A stretch of 7,205 nt of DNA from Clostridiales bacterium UBA4362. GTDB lineage: Bacteria; Bacillota; Clostridia; TANB77; CAG-508. Under the pieces are notes generated by a model that was not told where the DNA came from, searched no databases, and saw nothing but the letters and a program-made list of their open reading frames with translations. Of this stretch, positions 6,240 through 7,205 are shown piece after piece. Numbering within the stretch: position 1 is the first letter of the stretch; each line of letters starts with the position of its first letter. The stretch is taken from the NCBI GenBank assembly GCA_002393975.1, contig DGSM01000020.1, positions 1 through 7,205 of the forward strand. The letters run 5' to 3'. A program made the position numbers and the translations under genes.

Positions 6240-6253
6240 TCTTCATTCTTTTT
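6222..6253. terminator. Perfect palindromic terminator holding the clpE stop codon, probably bidirectional
   Basis: A 32-bp perfect palindrome has arms of 16 (AAAAAGAATGAAGATT and its complement). The clpE TAA (6237-6239) sits at the centre, so the last codons of the gene form the ascending arm. On the plus strand the arm ends in a T-run followed by more T-rich DNA. On the minus strand the hairpin is followed by TTTTTTGCTTC, so it could also stop convergent mltG transcripts. Only about six pairs are G-C, so stability is moderate. Confidence 0.8.
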
Positions 6254-6365
6254 ATTTTTGTTTTTCTTTTTATTTTTGTTTTATTTTTAATTCTCTTTTT
6301 TCTTTTATCTTTTATTCTTTATTTTATTCTTTATTTTCTCTTTATATTATTATTTCTTTTATTTA
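6249..6365. repeat. Low-complexity T/C/A tract with small tandem repeats
   Basis: This 117-bp gap between convergent clpE and mltG is almost entirely T with scattered A and C, with only two G on the plus strand. It contains an 18-nt unit, CTTTTTATTTTTGTTTTT, twice in tandem (6248-6265, then 6266-6282 followed by A), and a 12-nt unit TTTTATTCTTTA twice (6310-6321, 6322-6333) plus a partial third copy. These look like slippage-generated repeats. There is no coding capacity, and no promoter is expected in this convergent setting. Confidence 0.8.
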
Positions 6366-7205
6366 TTAATATGTGAACCATAATCCTTGTTCTTTTAATT
6401 CTTTAATCTTAGCATTATGTTCTGTTTCATTTTTAGTAAAGTAAATCTTTCCATTCTTATCAGCTACGAAATAGTAATATCCTACTTTTTCTGCATCTCC
6501 ATACATTGCCGCTTCTAATGCATCGATTCCTATTGTTCCAATTGGTCCAACTGGTAATTTTCCTATCATTGCTGTAGATCTAGTATTATAAGCATTTGCT
6601 TCCATTATCTCTTTGGTTGTAAGATTTCTTTCTGACATATCTACTTTAAGACCATAATATGTTGTAACATCACTTCCAAGAGACATTGTTGCACGTAATC
6701 TATTATAGAATACTTGTGCTACTCCCTTTCTTGATTCTTTATCATTTGCTTCTTGTTCTACAATTGATGCCATTGTTAAATATTGATGAACACTATTTGA
6801 ACTTTTTTGTAGTTCTTCTTTATAAGGAGCAAGCTTTGTTTCCATTCTATCTAGCATAGTAGTAAATATTTCTTCTATTGTAACTTCATTATTGAAATTA
6901 TATGTATCTGGGAATAGATATCCTTCTAATGGATAATAGATATCTTTATTCTTTATTTCATCTGTTAAGAACCAATATTTTTCAATTAAAGTATCTAAAT
7001 ATGCTTCATCTTTTTGCTTATTATAAACATCCTCTTCTTGTATAGATGTTTTAGATGCAATTGTTTTAGCAATCCATCTCATATTCTTGCCTTCTAAGAA
7101 GGTTATATTTACTGTATTTGGATAATAATTAGATCCTTTTTTTAGTTCAGCAACTATAGCATCTATATCCATATTCTTATTTAATTTATATGTTCCAAAC
7201 TTAAA
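6366..7205 (-). CDS. mltG: Endolytic transglycosylase MltG, C-terminal part (cut by right edge)
   Basis: MltG (YceG-like) is a membrane-anchored lytic transglycosylase that cleaves nascent peptidoglycan and ends glycan strands. The visible 279 residues end in TAA at 6366-6368. The frame is open to base 7205 with family-typical FGTYKL upstream of the internal Met at 7170-7172, so that Met is not the true start. The N-terminal membrane anchor lies outside the window. Motifs in order: the LysM-like segment ending in LKKGS, ITFLEGKN, LEGYLFPDTY, and the catalytic block MASIVEQEA, whose Glu (codon 6756-6758) corresponds to E. coli Glu218. Then come VFYNRLRATMSLGSDVTTYYG, with Val where many homologues have Pro, and LPVGPIGTIG near the C terminus. 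A YYFVADKNGKIYF segment closes the fold. The gene converges on clpE, and its transcripts probably end at the shared palindrome. Confidence 0.96.
   Translation of the reverse strand, partial: FKFGTYKLNKNMDIDAIVAELKKGSNYYPNTVNITFLEGKNMRWIAKTIASKTSIQEEDVYNKQKDEAYLDTLIEKYWFLTDEIKNKDIYYPLEGYLFPDTYNFNNEVTIEEIFTTMLDRMETKLAPYKEELQKSSNSVHQYLTMASIVEQEANDKESRKGVAQVFYNRLRATMSLGSDVTTYYGLKVDMSERNLTTKEIMEANAYNTRSTAMIGKLPVGPIGTIGIDALEAAMYGDAEKVGYYYFVADKNGKIYFTKNETEHNAKIKELKEQGLWFTY

Noticed and set aside
7170..7172. ATG as the start of mltG
   Set aside because: The frame stays open upstream to the window edge and encodes family-typical FGTYKL, so this is an internal methionine of a truncated gene.

Overview
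The window is AT-rich bacterial chromosome (roughly 30% GC by eye). It carries four housekeeping genes and no sign of mobile DNA, CRISPR or RNA genes. Strong AGGAGG-type ribosome binding sites, near-consensus sigma-A promoters with 17-nt spacers, a TTG start on rpoB and a zinc-finger ClpE-type chaperone point to a low-GC Firmicute (Bacillota). A clostridial lineage is likely, but this is an inference from gene content and style, not a species call.

Layout from left to right: (1) the 5' two-thirds or so of rpoB on the minus strand, running off the left edge (644 residues visible), reading the standard genetic code; (2) a 412-bp gap (1934-2345) that is the promoter and long leader of rpoB, holding a consensus promoter, a strong intrinsic terminator inside the leader, a second possible -10 element, a long imperfect hairpin just before the rpoB ribosome binding site, and two candidate very short leader ORFs; (3) glyA on the minus strand, 415 codons, complete; (4) a 180-bp divergent promoter region serving glyA and the Clp gene; (5) a ClpE-type AAA+ unfoldase on the plus strand, 821 codons, complete; (6) a convergent gap whose left part is a perfect 32-bp palindromic terminator and whose remainder is an almost pure T/C/A low-complexity tract; (7) the C-terminal part of mltG on the minus strand, running off the right edge.

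The genes do not form one pathway: transcription (RpoB), one-carbon and glycine metabolism (GlyA), protein quality control (ClpE) and cell-wall glycan-strand termination (MltG). glyA, clpE and probably rpoB each have their own promoter, so they look like separate transcription units. The most unusual part is the rpoB control region. rpoB follows glyA instead of the customary rplJ-rplL pair, and any transcript from its best promoter must pass an in-leader terminator and then a structured element before reaching the start codon. This resembles an attenuation-controlled leader. I do not recognise it as a named RNA family, and regulation is not demonstrated by sequence alone.
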